Origin: Leucobacter ruminantium
GTDB taxonomy: Bacteria; Actinomycetota; Actinomycetes; Actinomycetales; Microbacteriaceae
Assembly (NCBI RefSeq): GCF_017565705.1
Contig: NZ_JAGDYL010000006.1
Location: 171,288-235,287 of the forward strand
Direction of reading: 5' to 3'
DNA: 64,000 bases
The notes beneath the pieces are model-generated. The model was given only the letters and a program-made list of their open reading frames with translations, was not told where the DNA came from and did not search any database. Below are positions 48,469 through 57,662 of the stretch, in pieces (the first letter of the stretch is position 1; each line of letters begins with the position of its first letter). The position numbers were made by a program, and so were the translations under genes.

Positions 48469-49089
48469 TCACGCCTCGCGCGTGGCGGCACGGTGGTTGT
48501 CGGTGTAGTCGGCGTACACCTCGGCATTCTGCCGCACCGCCTCGCGGTCGGCATCGCGCAGTTCGCGCACCACGCGCCCCGGGATGCCCGCGACCAGGGA
48601 GCGCGGAGGGATCACGACGCCCTGCGGCACGAGCGCACCGGCGGCGACGAGGGATCCCTCACCGACGACCGCGCCGCTCAGCACCGTAGAGTTCATGCCG
48701 ATCAGGCAGCCGTTCTCCACCGTCGCGCCGTGCACCACGGCGTTGTGGCCGATCGACACGTCGTCGCCGATCACGGCCGCGCCGCCCTCGCCGCGCTGGG
48801 TGTGGATCACCACGCCGTCCTGCACGTTGCTGCGGGCGCCGATGCGCACGGCGCCCGAGTCGCCGCGCACCACCGCGTTGTACCAGACGCTCGACTCCTC
48901 CCCGATGACCACGTCGCCCACCACGATGGCGCCCGGCGCGATCCAGGCGCTCTCGTGCACGCGCGGAGCGCCGTAGGGCTCGACCGCGATGAGCGCGCCG
49001 TGGTGGTCGGGGTGCCGAGGGGCGGGCGGGCGCTGAGGATCGGGGCGCTGAGAGCCCCCGTGCCGAGGTGCGGACCGCTGCTCGCTCAC
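48469..49089 (-). CDS. Gamma-class carbonic anhydrase / hexapeptide-repeat protein
   Basis: 206 aa. Left-handed beta-helix built from hexapeptide repeats (IAPGAIVVGDVVIGEESSVW and on). The gamma-carbonic anhydrase signature is seen in VVRGDSGAVRIGARSNVQDG, VIHTQRG and GHNAVVHG, which provide the three metal-binding histidines. An extra Arg/Pro/His-rich N-terminal tail of about 35 residues is unusual. GTG start with AAGGGGG upstream. Stands alone among tRNA genes. Could also be a PaaY-like thioesterase. Confidence 0.88.
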   Translation of the reverse strand: MSEQRSAPRHGGSQRPDPQRPPAPRHPDHHGALIAVEPYGAPRVHESAWIAPGAIVVGDVVIGEESSVWYNAVVRGDSGAVRIGARSNVQDGVVIHTQRGEGGAAVIGDDVSIGHNAVVHGATVENGCLIGMNSTVLSGAVVGEGSLVAAGALVPQGVVIPPRSLVAGIPGRVVRELRDADREAVRQNAEVYADYTDNHRAATREA

Positions 49090-49112
49090 GAATCCCCCTT
49101 CGGATAGCAGAA

Positions 49113-49136
49113 GGCCCCCACCCGAAGGTGGGGGCC
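49113..49136 (-). terminator. Terminator after tRNA-Asn
   Basis: GGCCCCCACC (49113-49122) and GGTGGGGGCC (49127-49136) with loop CGAA; on the minus strand the loop is a UUCG tetraloop. Lies just after the tRNA-Asn 3' end. Confidence 0.85.
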
Positions 49137-49142
49137 AGGCCG

Positions 49143-49215
49143 CTCCCCCGGCTGGGCTCGAACCAGCGACATCCTGATTAACAGTCAAGCGCTCTGCCAA
49201 CTGAGCTACAGGGGA
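49143..49215 (-). tRNA. tRNA-Asn (anticodon GTT)
   Basis: Acceptor TCCCCTG with CGGGGGA, D-arm TAGCTCAGTTGGCAGAGC, anticodon stem CTTGA/TCAGG with loop CTGTTAA (anticodon GTT), T-arm CTGGTTCGAGCCCAG. No encoded CCA; G is the discriminator. Confidence 0.97.
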
Positions 49216-49339
49216 TCATCGCCTTGCGGCAGATCATTGTCTCGCGACAACCCCTCCATGCTAACAAGCGCTCTCGAAGCGGCGCAAATCGGCTTCCGCC
49301 ACCCGGGCGCGTCTCCCGTCGGCGCCGAATCCGGGGCGC

Positions 49340-50188
49340 CTACTCGTCCGCGATCTCGTCGTAGGCCGTCGCTCTGAGCGCCTGCGCGAGCAGCTGCACG
49401 TAGCCGTGATCGGCGTTGCGGAAGATCTCGTTGATATCGCCCTCGCCGACGAGCCGACCCTGCTGCATCACCAGCACATCCTGCACGAGCGCCTCGAGCA
49501 TGCCGATGTCGTGGCTGATGAGGATCATCGACGCACCCGTGCGCTCCCGGTACCACTTCAGCAGCTCGACGATGCGCGGACGGTTGTTCGCGTCCACTCC
49601 GAGCGTCGGCTCGTCGGCGATGAGCAGCGCCGGGTCGAGCATGAGCGATCGCATCACCGCGATGCGCTGGCGCTGCCCCTTCGACAGCTCGTACGGGTAC
49701 TCCTGCAGCTTGCTGAGCGGGAGGGCAACGATGTCCATCATCTCGGCGATGCGCTCGCCGAGCTCCTCGCGGTCGAAGCGCTTCGAACGCTCGGCGATCG
49801 GCTCGAAGAGGATATCGCCGACATTGAGCTCGGGGGTGAGGGTCGCACCCGCGTCCTGCGCGAGGTGGCCGACATATGCGGTGAGCCTGGCGCGCGCCCG
49901 GCGCCCCAGCCGACGCATGCTCAGATCCATCACCCGGGCTTCGCCACCCGCGAACTTCACGCGCGCCGCCTTCTGCCCGGCCTCCGAGCCGCGCCCCGCG
50001 AGGAACTTCGCGAGGGTCGACTTCCCCGATCCGCTCTCGCCGAGCAGCGCCGTGATGCCGCCTCGGGGCAGCTCGAAGGAGACCCCCTCGACCGCCTGGA
50101 AGGCGCGCCCCCCGGCGTGGGCCGGGTACGACAGCGAGAGATCGGAGACGCTGACCACGGGGTCAGCGTCGATCACGGGGTATGCCAT
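49340..50188 (-). CDS. Orphan ABC ATPase, oligopeptide/dipeptide (DppF/OppF) type
   Basis: 282 aa. Walker A LLGESGSGKSTLAKFLAG near residue 45, Q-loop YVGHLAQDAGATLTPEL, signature ELSKGQRQRIAVMRSLM, Walker B LLIADEPTLGVDA, H-loop ISHDIGML. The LSKGQ signature and PALLIADEPTLGVD are of the DppF branch, but no permease or binding protein is nearby; the gene follows dnaG and precedes tRNA-Asn. GAGGAGGAC precedes the ATG. Could serve a distant permease or act in a non-transport role. Confidence 0.85.
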   Translation of the reverse strand: MAYPVIDADPVVSVSDLSLSYPAHAGGRAFQAVEGVSFELPRGGITALLGESGSGKSTLAKFLAGRGSEAGQKAARVKFAGGEARVMDLSMRRLGRRARARLTAYVGHLAQDAGATLTPELNVGDILFEPIAERSKRFDREELGERIAEMMDIVALPLSKLQEYPYELSKGQRQRIAVMRSLMLDPALLIADEPTLGVDANNRPRIVELLKWYRERTGASMILISHDIGMLEALVQDVLVMQQGRLVGEGDINEIFRNADHGYVQLLAQALRATAYDEIADE

Positions 50189-50282
50189 CAGTCCTCCTCG
50201 TCGCCTGCCGCCGAGAGCTCGGCGACCGGCGCTCCCGCCCGCCACCTCACCGTCGGCCTCACTCAGCCTAGACGATGCGGGC

Positions 50283-52136
50283 TCACTCTTCGCGGAGCCC
50301 CCGCCTGGCGGCCTCGAGGGCGGCGACCTGCTGCTGGATGCGGCGCGATCCCTCGTCGCTCGGGTCGCCGATGCGCTGCATGCGCGCGAGCAGCTCCTGC
50401 TTCAGCCCGAGCAGATCGCGATCGAGCAGCGACACGATCACGTCTCGGGCGTATGCGGCGAGCAGCTCGGGGCGCCGCTGGGGCATGGGCGCGATCGCGA
50501 GCTCGCGCACGAGACCGCGGTGCGTCTCGGGCGAGGCGGCGAGCACGTCGTCGAGCCACGTGGGAGCGCCGAGCGAGGGCAACGCCGCTGCGAGCGCGTC
50601 GCGCACCACCCGGAGCGCCGGCGTCGACACCTGCGCCGTCACCGCCTGCTGCAGCAGCTCGATACCGACAGCGTCGCCCTGCTGCAGCATCGCCATGATG
50701 GCGTCGCGCTCCAGCCAGGTCGTCGGGTTCGCGGGCAAGGACGACAGGCCGATGCGCGCCGGCGCGGGCTGTTGCGCCTGCTCGGGCGAGGGATCCCTCA
50801 CCGCATCGCGCGAGGGCTGCCGCGTCGCGAAGGCCCTCACCGCCCGCTGCACCTCTGCGAGGTCGCTGCCGAGCATGCGCGCGAGCTCGCGCGTGTACCC
50901 CGGGCGGAGCGAGGGATCCTTGATCTCGGCGATGATCGGAGCCGCCGCGCGCAGGGCGTTCAGCCTGCCCTCGACGGAGTTGAGGTCGAAGCGCGACACC
51001 GCCTGCCGCAGCGCGAACTCGAAGAGCGGCGTCTTGCGCGTGAAGAGCTCGCGCACGGCCTCGTCGCCGCGGTGCAGTCGCAGGTCGCAGGGATCGAGCC
51101 CGTCGGGGGCCACCGCGACGTAGGTCTGCGCCGTGAAGCGCTTCTCCTCGCTGAACGCGCGCAGGGCCGCCTTCTGACCGGCCTCGTCGGGGTCGAAGGT
51201 GAAGATCACCTCAGCCGCGGCGTCGTCGCTCATGATGCGGCGCAGCACCGAGATGTGGTCCTTGCCGAAGGCCGTGCCGCAGGTCGCGATCGCCGTCTCG
51301 ACGCCCGCCAGGTGACAGGCCATGACGTCGGTGTAGCCCTCGACCACGACCGCGCGCCTGCCGCGCGAGATCGCGCGCTTCGCGAGGTCGAGCCCGTAGA
51401 GCACCTGCGACTTGTGGTAGACCGGCGACTCGGGGGTGTTCAGGTATTTCGGACCGTTGTCGTCCTCGTACAGCTTGCGCGCACCGAAGCCGAGGGTCTG
51501 CCCGCTCGTGTCGCGGATGGGCCACACCACGCGTCCCCGGAAGCGGTCGTACACGCCTCGCTGGCCCTCGGAGACGAGGCCGGCCTGCGCGAGCTCCTGC
51601 GGCGTGAAGCCCTCGCCGCGCAAGTGTTTCACGAGCCCGTCCCAGCCGCGCGGCGCGTAGCCGACCCCGAAGCGCTCGCACGCGGCAGCGTCGAAGCCGC
51701 GACCGGTGAGGAACTGCCGCCCCGCCGCCCCCTCGTCGCCCGCCAGCTGCTCCACGAAGAACGCGGCGGCCGCCTGATTCGCCGCCAGCAGACGCGCACG
51801 GTTCGGCCCGTCCTCGCGCTGGAAGCCGCCCTCCTCGTAGGTGAGCGGGTAGTGGATGCGAGCGGCGAGACGCTCAACCGACTCCGCGAAGGTGAGGTGG
51901 TCCATGCGCTGCAGGAAGGTGAACGCGTCGCCCGACTCGCCGCAGCCGAAGCAGTGGTAGTAGCCGAGCGCCGGTCGCACGTGGAAGCTCGGGCTGCGCT
52001 CGTCGTGGAACGGGCAGAGGCCCTTCATCGAGTCGATGCCCGCGTTCTTCAGGGTGACGTAGTCGCCCACCAGATCCGCGAGATTCGTGCGGCGCTTGAC
52101 CTCCTCGACGTCGCTCGCTCGGATCCGGCCTGCCAT
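50283..52136 (-). CDS. dnaG: DNA primase
   Basis: 617 aa. N-terminal CHC2 zinc ribbon (CPFHDERSPSFHV with YYHCFGCGESGD), then the TOPRIM core (AVVVEGYTDVMACHLAG near residue 275, CGTAFGKDHI, FTFDPDEAGQKAA) and a helicase-binding C-terminal region. Makes RNA primers for replication. A -10-like TAGAGT (minus, 52150-52145) sits eight bases before the ATG and there is no Shine-Dalgarno, so the mRNA is probably leaderless. Confidence 0.97.
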   Translation of the reverse strand: MAGRIRASDVEEVKRRTNLADLVGDYVTLKNAGIDSMKGLCPFHDERSPSFHVRPALGYYHCFGCGESGDAFTFLQRMDHLTFAESVERLAARIHYPLTYEEGGFQREDGPNRARLLAANQAAAAFFVEQLAGDEGAAGRQFLTGRGFDAAACERFGVGYAPRGWDGLVKHLRGEGFTPQELAQAGLVSEGQRGVYDRFRGRVVWPIRDTSGQTLGFGARKLYEDDNGPKYLNTPESPVYHKSQVLYGLDLAKRAISRGRRAVVVEGYTDVMACHLAGVETAIATCGTAFGKDHISVLRRIMSDDAAAEVIFTFDPDEAGQKAALRAFSEEKRFTAQTYVAVAPDGLDPCDLRLHRGDEAVRELFTRKTPLFEFALRQAVSRFDLNSVEGRLNALRAAAPIIAEIKDPSLRPGYTRELARMLGSDLAEVQRAVRAFATRQPSRDAVRDPSPEQAQQPAPARIGLSSLPANPTTWLERDAIMAMLQQGDAVGIELLQQAVTAQVSTPALRVVRDALAAALPSLGAPTWLDDVLAASPETHRGLVRELAIAPMPQRRPELLAAYARDVIVSLLDRDLLGLKQELLARMQRIGDPSDEGSRRIQQQVAALEAARRGLREE

Positions 52137-52329
52137 AGCGTTCTACTCTACCCGCATCGGCGGTGCACCCGTCCGCCGGTCGAACGAGCGAAGCGGCCCC
52201 GCCGATTGAGCGAGCCCACCCGCCGATTGATCGAGCGAAGCGAGTCGAAATCCAGGGCGCGTTTTCCCCTAGACCAGCCGGCGCAGTGGCGCCGCTACCT
52301 CCGGTCGGAAAACGCTGACGCGTTTTCCC
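52137..52329. other. Intergenic: duplicated dgt tail, REP-like sequence and hairpin
   Basis: Contains two identical 20-nt copies of the dgt end (52258-52277 and 52319-52338, beginning CGCGTTTTCC). A hairpin, GGAAAACGC (52307-52315) with GCGTTTTCC (52320-52328), ends dgt. A sequence TCGAGCGAAGCGAGTCGAAA near 52231-52250 resembles dispersed intergenic repeats of Microbacteriaceae (by recollection). No gene. Confidence 0.6.
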
Positions 52330-53589
52330 CTAGACCAGAGGTACATCGCACAGACGGCGGTACCAGGCGATCGCCGACTGGTCGGTGAGCGAGGCGACCT
52401 GGTCGAGCACGGCACGTCGGGCGGCGGCCTCCGAGGCGGCGGAGCGGAAGTCGGCCGCATAGGCAGGTTCGAGCTCCGACGGCCCCGTCTCCCACAGCGT
52501 GTGCAGCAGTTCGATGAGCAGTCCGCGCTGCCTGCGGTAGGTGGGTTGGCGCCGCCCGCTCTGCATCACGAAGGCGGCGACGATCCCTTTGAGCACCGCG
52601 ATCTCCGCCTGGATCTCGCGCGGCACCACGATGTCGGCGCCGTAGCGCGCGAGCGGCCGCCCGTCCGCTTCCTCGAGCGTCGCGGCGATCGCCGCGCGCG
52701 CGAATCGGCCGATCATCTCGCTCGTGAAGTTCTTGAGCTTGGCCTGGTCGCGGCGGGATCCGTCCCAGCGCGTCAGCCAGGTCTCGCTCGCCGACATGCG
52801 GTCGTAGGCGGCACTGAGGTCGTCGGGGGTGAAGCGCCCGTCGGCCCACTCGGCGACCGAACCGATCAGCACGGCGTGACCGGAGCGCGAGGTCAGCAGC
52901 TCGGGGTCGATGTGCTCGGAGACGATCGCGTCCTCGAAGTCGTGCACCGAGTAGGCGATGTCGTCGGAGAGGTCCATGACCTGCGCCTCGACGCACTTCC
53001 TCCGCGCGGGAGCGCCCTGCCTGAGCCACTCGAACACGGGCGCGTCGTCGGCGAAGTAGCCGAACTTGGTGCCGCCCGACGCGCCGCCAGCCTGCGCCTC
53101 CTCGAGCGCCCACGGATACTTGCAGCTCGCGTCGAGGGTCGCGCGAGTGAGGTTGAGCCCGACGCTCTCCCCGGACGGTCCGAAGTGCTTCGGCTCGAGG
53201 CGGGTGAGGATGCGCAGCGTCTGCGCGTTGCCCTCGAAGCCGCCGATGCCCGCCGCCCACTCGTCGAGCGCCTTCTCGCCGTTGTGCCCGAACGGCGGGT
53301 GGCCGAGGTCGTGCGCGAGGCACGCGGTGTCGACGACGTCCTGCGACAGGCCGAGCGAGGCGGCGAGCTCACGGCCGATCTGCGCGACCTCGAGCGAATG
53401 CGTGAGCCTGTTCCGCGCGAAGTCGACGCCGGCCGTGGGGCTCAGCACCTGCGTCTTCGCCGCGAGGCGCCGCCAACCGCTCGAGTGCAGCACGCGCGCC
53501 CGATCCCTCGCGAAATCACTGCGCGGCCCGCGATGGTGCTCGGGGACGAAGCGCTCCGCGTCGCGCGGCCCGTACCCCGGCTCAGCCAC
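52330..53589 (-). CDS. dgt: Deoxyguanosinetriphosphate triphosphohydrolase (dNTPase, HD domain)
   Basis: 419 aa. HD-domain motifs: RLTHSLEVAQIGRELAASLG near residue 60, CLAHDLGHPPFGHNGEKAL near 87 and MDLSDDIAYSVHDFEDAI near 210. The family hydrolyses dNTPs to nucleosides and triphosphate. Start chosen as GTG 53587-53589, overlapping the dusB stop; no good ribosome site, so upstream GTGs remain possible. Normal length. Confidence 0.9.
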   Translation of the reverse strand: MAEPGYGPRDAERFVPEHHRGPRSDFARDRARVLHSSGWRRLAAKTQVLSPTAGVDFARNRLTHSLEVAQIGRELAASLGLSQDVVDTACLAHDLGHPPFGHNGEKALDEWAAGIGGFEGNAQTLRILTRLEPKHFGPSGESVGLNLTRATLDASCKYPWALEEAQAGGASGGTKFGYFADDAPVFEWLRQGAPARRKCVEAQVMDLSDDIAYSVHDFEDAIVSEHIDPELLTSRSGHAVLIGSVAEWADGRFTPDDLSAAYDRMSASETWLTRWDGSRRDQAKLKNFTSEMIGRFARAAIAATLEEADGRPLARYGADIVVPREIQAEIAVLKGIVAAFVMQSGRRQPTYRRQRGLLIELLHTLWETGPSELEPAYAADFRSAASEAAARRAVLDQVASLTDQSAIAWYRRLCDVPLV

Positions 53590-54778
53590 CGTCGGAGCCA
53601 CCGTCGACCCGCTCGCCCTCGGCGACCGCGGCACGGTCGGCGCTGTCGCTCGTGCGGCTGTTCAGCCAACCGTCGGGCAGCACCACGCGCTTCGGACTGC
53701 CCGCCCGGCCGCGCTGGCCCTCGGCGCCCTCGCCGGGGTAGGGCATCGAGGCGTCCATGGTGGCGAAGATCTCGTCCATCTGCGCGAGCGATTCGACGGC
53801 AGCGAGGGATCGCCGGGTGTCGCCGCCGACCCCGTAGCCCTTGAAGTACCAGGCGACGTGCTTGCGGATGTCGCGGCAGGCGCGATCCTCCTCGCCGTCG
53901 AAGAAGTCCACGAGCAGTTCGGTGTGCCTGCGCATGGCGTCCATGACGAAGCCGAGCGGCGGCTTCGCGATGGCGGCCGCAGCCTCCTCGCGCGAGATCT
54001 CGCCGGCCTCCGCGCGGAATGCTGCGGCGAGGTCGCCGAACAGCCACGGCCGGCCGAGGCAGCCGCGGCCGACGACGACGCCGTCGCAGCCCGTCTCGCG
54101 CACCATGCGGATCGCGTCGTCCGCCGACCAGATGTCGCCGTTGCCGAGCACGGGCACGCTCGTGATCGCCTCCTTCAGCTCGGCGATGGCGTTCCAGTCG
54201 GCGTGCCCCGAGTAGAACTCGTTGGCCGTGCGCCCGTGCAGCGCGATCGCCGCGACGCCCGCCTGCTCCGCGGCCTTCGCCGCGTCGAGGAAGGTGAGGT
54301 GATCGGGGTCGATGCCCTTGCGCATCTTCACCGTGAGCGGGATCTCCCCCGCCGCTTCGACCGCGCCCTCGACGATGGCGCGGAAGAGGTCGCTCTTCCA
54401 TGGCAGGGCCGAGCCGCCGCCGCGGCGCGTCACCTTGGGCACGGGACAGCCGAAGTTGAGGTCGATGTGATCGGCGAGATCCTGATCGACCAGGAAGCGC
54501 ACGGCCTCGGAGACGGTCTTCGGATCGACGCCGTAGAGCTGGATCGAGCGCGGCGTCTCGCTCTCGTGGTGCTTGATGAGACGCAGCGAGGCCGGGGTGC
54601 GCTCGACGAGGGCGCGGCTCGTGATCATCTCGCTCACGTAGAGGCCCGCGCCGTACTCGCGGCAGAGCCTGCGGAAGGCCGTGTTGGTGATGCCCGCCAT
54701 CGGTGCGAGCACCACGGGAACGTCGAGCTCGATCGGCCCGATGCGCAGCCGGGGCGAGGTGAGGGTCTGGGAAGTCAT
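53582..54778 (-). CDS. dusB: tRNA-dihydrouridine synthase (DusB-like)
   Basis: 398 aa. FMN TIM-barrel with LAPMAGITNTAFRRLCREYG near residue 24, the hallmark DLNFGCPVPKVTRRGGGSAL with active-site cysteine near 110, and LHGRTANEFYSGHADWNAI. It reduces uridine in tRNA D-loops. A Ser/Asp/Gly-rich tail of about 40 residues extends the usual length. Coupled to dgt by overlap. Confidence 0.95.
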   Translation of the reverse strand: MTSQTLTSPRLRIGPIELDVPVVLAPMAGITNTAFRRLCREYGAGLYVSEMITSRALVERTPASLRLIKHHESETPRSIQLYGVDPKTVSEAVRFLVDQDLADHIDLNFGCPVPKVTRRGGGSALPWKSDLFRAIVEGAVEAAGEIPLTVKMRKGIDPDHLTFLDAAKAAEQAGVAAIALHGRTANEFYSGHADWNAIAELKEAITSVPVLGNGDIWSADDAIRMVRETGCDGVVVGRGCLGRPWLFGDLAAAFRAEAGEISREEAAAAIAKPPLGFVMDAMRRHTELLVDFFDGEEDRACRDIRKHVAWYFKGYGVGGDTRRSLAAVESLAQMDEIFATMDASMPYPGEGAEGQRGRAGSPKRVVLPDGWLNSRTSDSADRAAVAEGERVDGGSDGG

Positions 54779-55000
54779 ATCGCGCCCATTCTCTCAGATC
54801 TTCTTGCGAGCGAGGCCGAGGCATCTGCGAGGGATCGGCCCGACAGCCCGCAATGCCGGTAGCGGATGGCGGCCGTGAACGCCGTTTGTGAGTGCCGATC
54901 CGGCGCATGCTGCGTGCCGGCGACCGCGGTGAATACGGGTGGTGAACGCCGATTTCGGCCGCCGAGCGTGAATGTCGGTGGTCCGTGGTGAACTGTTTCC

Positions 55001-56713
55001 ATGATCCCCTTCGAGCACGACGCCCCGACCGGCACGACCGGCGCGACCGGCGCGACCGGTGCGACCGGGCACCCCTACGGCGAGGTGCTCGGTGCGCTCG
55101 AGATGCTCGAGCGCACCCGCCGGGGTCTCGACGCCGATCGACTGCTCCTGATCGGTGCGGCGCTGGATCAGGTGCTCGAGTCTTCGGGAGCCTCCGGCGG
55201 GAGGAGCACCGGTGCACGCGGCACGCGCGGGGTGCACGGGCTGAACGGGGCGCGCGAGCTCGCCTACCGATCGCTCCGCGCCGAGCTCGCGACGGCTCTG
55301 GGTGAGAGCGAGTACCGGGTCGAGCAGCAGATGAATCTCGCGGCCCAGCTGAGCCGCTGCTATCCGACCGTGTTCGCGGCGCTGGATCGGGGCGAGATCT
55401 CAATCGAGCACTCGCGCGTCATCGCCGAGGCGGGAACCGCGATCGGAGGAGGCGACGGCACCGAGAGCGGGCGCCGTCGCGACGGGTACGCGCGGCAGGC
55501 GCTCGCGGTCGCGGTGCGCGAGACGCCGAACCGCCTCCGCCCCGAGGCGCGCCGCCTCGCGGAGGCGTGGGCCGAGAACGACACCGCCGAACGGCACCGC
55601 GAAGCGCGCGAGCGGCGACGGGTGACGGTCGCGGATCACCCGGACGGCATGGCCGATCTGATCGCCCACCTTCCTGCGATCGAGGCCCACGCGATCTACG
55701 ACCGGCTCACCCGCGTCGCGCGGGCGTGCGAGCGGGGCGAGCGCCTCGTCCCCGAAACGTGCTGCGACTCGACGAGAGACGGCGACGGGGCAGGGATCGA
55801 CAACGGCGGCGGGATCGATAGTACCGACGCCGGGATCGACAGTACCGACGCCGGGATCGACAGCACCGACGCCGGGATCGACGGTGGCGCCCGAGGCCGC
55901 AGTCGCGATCAGCTGCGGGCCGACGTGCTCGCCGACATGCTGCTCGCCTCCGACGAGCACCGGCTCTTCGCGGGCGACACATCCGAGGCGATCAAAGCTC
56001 GGGTGCAGCTCATCGTTCCAGTCACCGCGGTGCCCGGCGCGACCGGGGTTTCCGGCACGACCGGGGTCACCATCACGACCGCAGTTACCGGCACGACCGC
56101 GCCGACCGCGCCGGAGCCCGTGTGCGAGCTCTCGGGATACGGGCCGATCGACTCCGGGACGGCTCGCGGGATCGCCGCCGCGGCCTCCGCCTGGAGCCGG
56201 GCCGGCGTCGACGCCTCCACGGGCGTCGTGATCGGGGTCGATCGATATCGGCCGAGCGAGCAGCTGCGCCGCTTGCTCGGTGCGCGGGATCGACGGTGCC
56301 GCTTCCCGGGCTGCCGGGTCCCCGCGGGCCGCTGCGACCTCGACCACACGGTGGACGCCGCACGGGGCGGGCCGACGTCCTCCGAGAACCTCGCCCACCT
56401 CTGCCGCGGACACCACACGCTCAAGCACCACTCCGAGTGGCGGGTGGAGCAGGAACCGGCCGGGGTCATGCGCTGGACGAGCCCGGCCGGGCGCGAACAC
56501 GTCGACCGTCCGCCCGGGGCGTCAATACCCCGGTTCACGCTGCCGCTCGAGCCCCCGTCCCCCGAACCGCCGTCGCCCAAGGCGGCGGCTCCTCCCGGGG
56601 CGCCACCGGTGCGGCTCGGTTCCGCACGCGAGCGCCCCGCGCGTTCACCGGTGCTGCGACGCGTCCGCTCGGTTCGATTCGAACCCGCGGACGAGCCCGA
56701 ACTCGTGTTCTGA
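55001..56713 (+). CDS. DUF222 / HNH endonuclease ('13E12' family) with coding repeats
   Basis: 570 aa. N-terminal DUF222 domain (about 30-400) and an HNH domain near the C-terminus: CRFPGCRVPAGRCDLDHTVD with NLAHLCRGHHTLKH, with the zinc cysteines/histidines present. Three in-frame repeats interrupt it: Gly-Ala-Thr triplets near residue 14, GIDSTDA three times near 270 and Thr/Gly-rich units near 350. DUF222/HNH proteins are abundant in actinobacteria but their target is unknown. No Shine-Dalgarno before the ATG; GTGAA repeats precede it. Confidence 0.88.
   Translation: MIPFEHDAPTGTTGATGATGATGHPYGEVLGALEMLERTRRGLDADRLLLIGAALDQVLESSGASGGRSTGARGTRGVHGLNGARELAYRSLRAELATALGESEYRVEQQMNLAAQLSRCYPTVFAALDRGEISIEHSRVIAEAGTAIGGGDGTESGRRRDGYARQALAVAVRETPNRLRPEARRLAEAWAENDTAERHREARERRRVTVADHPDGMADLIAHLPAIEAHAIYDRLTRVARACERGERLVPETCCDSTRDGDGAGIDNGGGIDSTDAGIDSTDAGIDSTDAGIDGGARGRSRDQLRADVLADMLLASDEHRLFAGDTSEAIKARVQLIVPVTAVPGATGVSGTTGVTITTAVTGTTAPTAPEPVCELSGYGPIDSGTARGIAAAASAWSRAGVDASTGVVIGVDRYRPSEQLRRLLGARDRRCRFPGCRVPAGRCDLDHTVDAARGGPTSSENLAHLCRGHHTLKHHSEWRVEQEPAGVMRWTSPAGREHVDRPPGASIPRFTLPLEPPSPEPPSPKAAAPPGAPPVRLGSARERPARSPVLRRVRSVRFEPADEPELVF
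55025..55067 (+). repeat. 9-bp in-frame repeats in the DUF222 gene start
   Basis: Four to five units of a 9-bp sequence (GCGACCGGC-type) encode alternating Thr-Gly-Ala near residues 9-22. Confidence 0.8.
55796..55880 (+). repeat. 21-bp in-frame repeats in the DUF222 gene
   Basis: Three nearly identical 21-bp units plus a partial one, encoding GIDSTDA repeats; core GGGATCGACAGTACCGACGC. Confidence 0.85.
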
Positions 56714-56800
56714 GGCGAGGGCGGTGGGGTGCCTCCGGGGTGAGGGATCCATCGCAGCCAGCATCGCTCGAGAGGCGCGGGCGGAACGGGCGGTCGCGCC

Positions 56801-57589
56801 TCAGCCCGCGGCGCCCGGAACGTCGACGGCTCCTCCGAAGCGCCGATCCCTCGCGTGGTAGATCTGGATCGCCCGCCACAGCTCCTCCCGGCTGAAGTCG
56901 GGCCACAGGGTGTCGAGGAACACCATCTCGGCGTAGGCCGACTGCCAGAGCATGAAGTTGCTCGTGCGCTGCTCCCCCGAGCTGCGCAGGAAGAGGTCGA
57001 CGTCGGGCAGCTCGGGCACGTAGAGGTGGCGCTCGATCGTGCGCTCGGTGATGCCGCGCGAGCTGAGCCGACCGGCCTCCACCTCGGCCGCCACGGCGCG
57101 CACCGCGTCCGTCAGCTCGTTGCGACCGCCGTAGTTGACGCACATGGTGAGCGTGAGACCGGTGTTCGAAGCCGTCGCGCGCTCCGAGGCCTTCAGCTCG
57201 CTGATCACCGAACCCCACAACTTCGGCCGTCTGCCCGCCCAGCGCATGCGCACGTTCCATGCGTCGAGCTGCGCTCGGCGGCGGCGCAGCACATCGCGGT
57301 TGAAGCCCATGAGGAAGCGCACCTCGTCGGGCGAGCGGCGCCAGTTCTCGGTCGAGAAGGCGTAGACGCTCAAGTGCTGCACCCCCGCCTGGATCGCGCC
57401 TGCGACGACGTCGAGCAGCACCTGCTCGCCCATGCGGTGCCCCTCGACGCGCGGCAGGCCCCTGCGGTTGGCCCAGCGCCCGTTGCCGTCCATGACGATG
57501 GCGACGTGCTTCGGAGCGGGACCCGAGAACTCGGGCGGCTGAGCTCCCGTCCAGTCGACGGGCACGAGGGATGCGGGGGCTGGCTGCAT
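56801..57589 (-). CDS. uppS: Isoprenyl (undecaprenyl/decaprenyl) diphosphate synthase
   Basis: 262 aa. cis-Prenyltransferase motifs: [20 protein letters not shown] near residue 27 with the catalytic Asp, [24 protein letters not shown], and [20 protein letters not shown]. It makes the lipid carrier for cell-wall synthesis. TAGACT (57602-57597, minus) is seven bases before the ATG and there is no ribosome site, so it is likely leaderless. The frame extends upstream but that part overlaps recO's 3' side and lacks signals. Confidence 0.95.
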   Translation of the reverse strand: MQPAPASLVPVDWTGAQPPEFSGPAPKHVAIVMDGNGRWANRRGLPRVEGHRMGEQVLLDVVAGAIQAGVQHLSVYAFSTENWRRSPDEVRFLMGFNRDVLRRRRAQLDAWNVRMRWAGRRPKLWGSVISELKASERATASNTGLTLTMCVNYGGRNELTDAVRAVAAEVEAGRLSSRGITERTIERHLYVPELPDVDLFLRSSGEQRTSNFMLWQSAYAEMVFLDTLWPDFSREELWRAIQIYHARDRRFGGAVDVPGAAG

Positions 57590-57662
57590 GGCAGAAAGTC
57601 TATTGCGGTCGGCGCGCGGGCTTGCGGTCGGCGCGGCGCGGCGGTTCTCACCGCGCTCGCGC

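Noticed and set aside
55001..56713. HNH gene as a homing endonuclease or phage gene.
   Set aside because: It has the DUF222 domain of chromosomal actinobacterial families, and there is no intron, intein or phage context.
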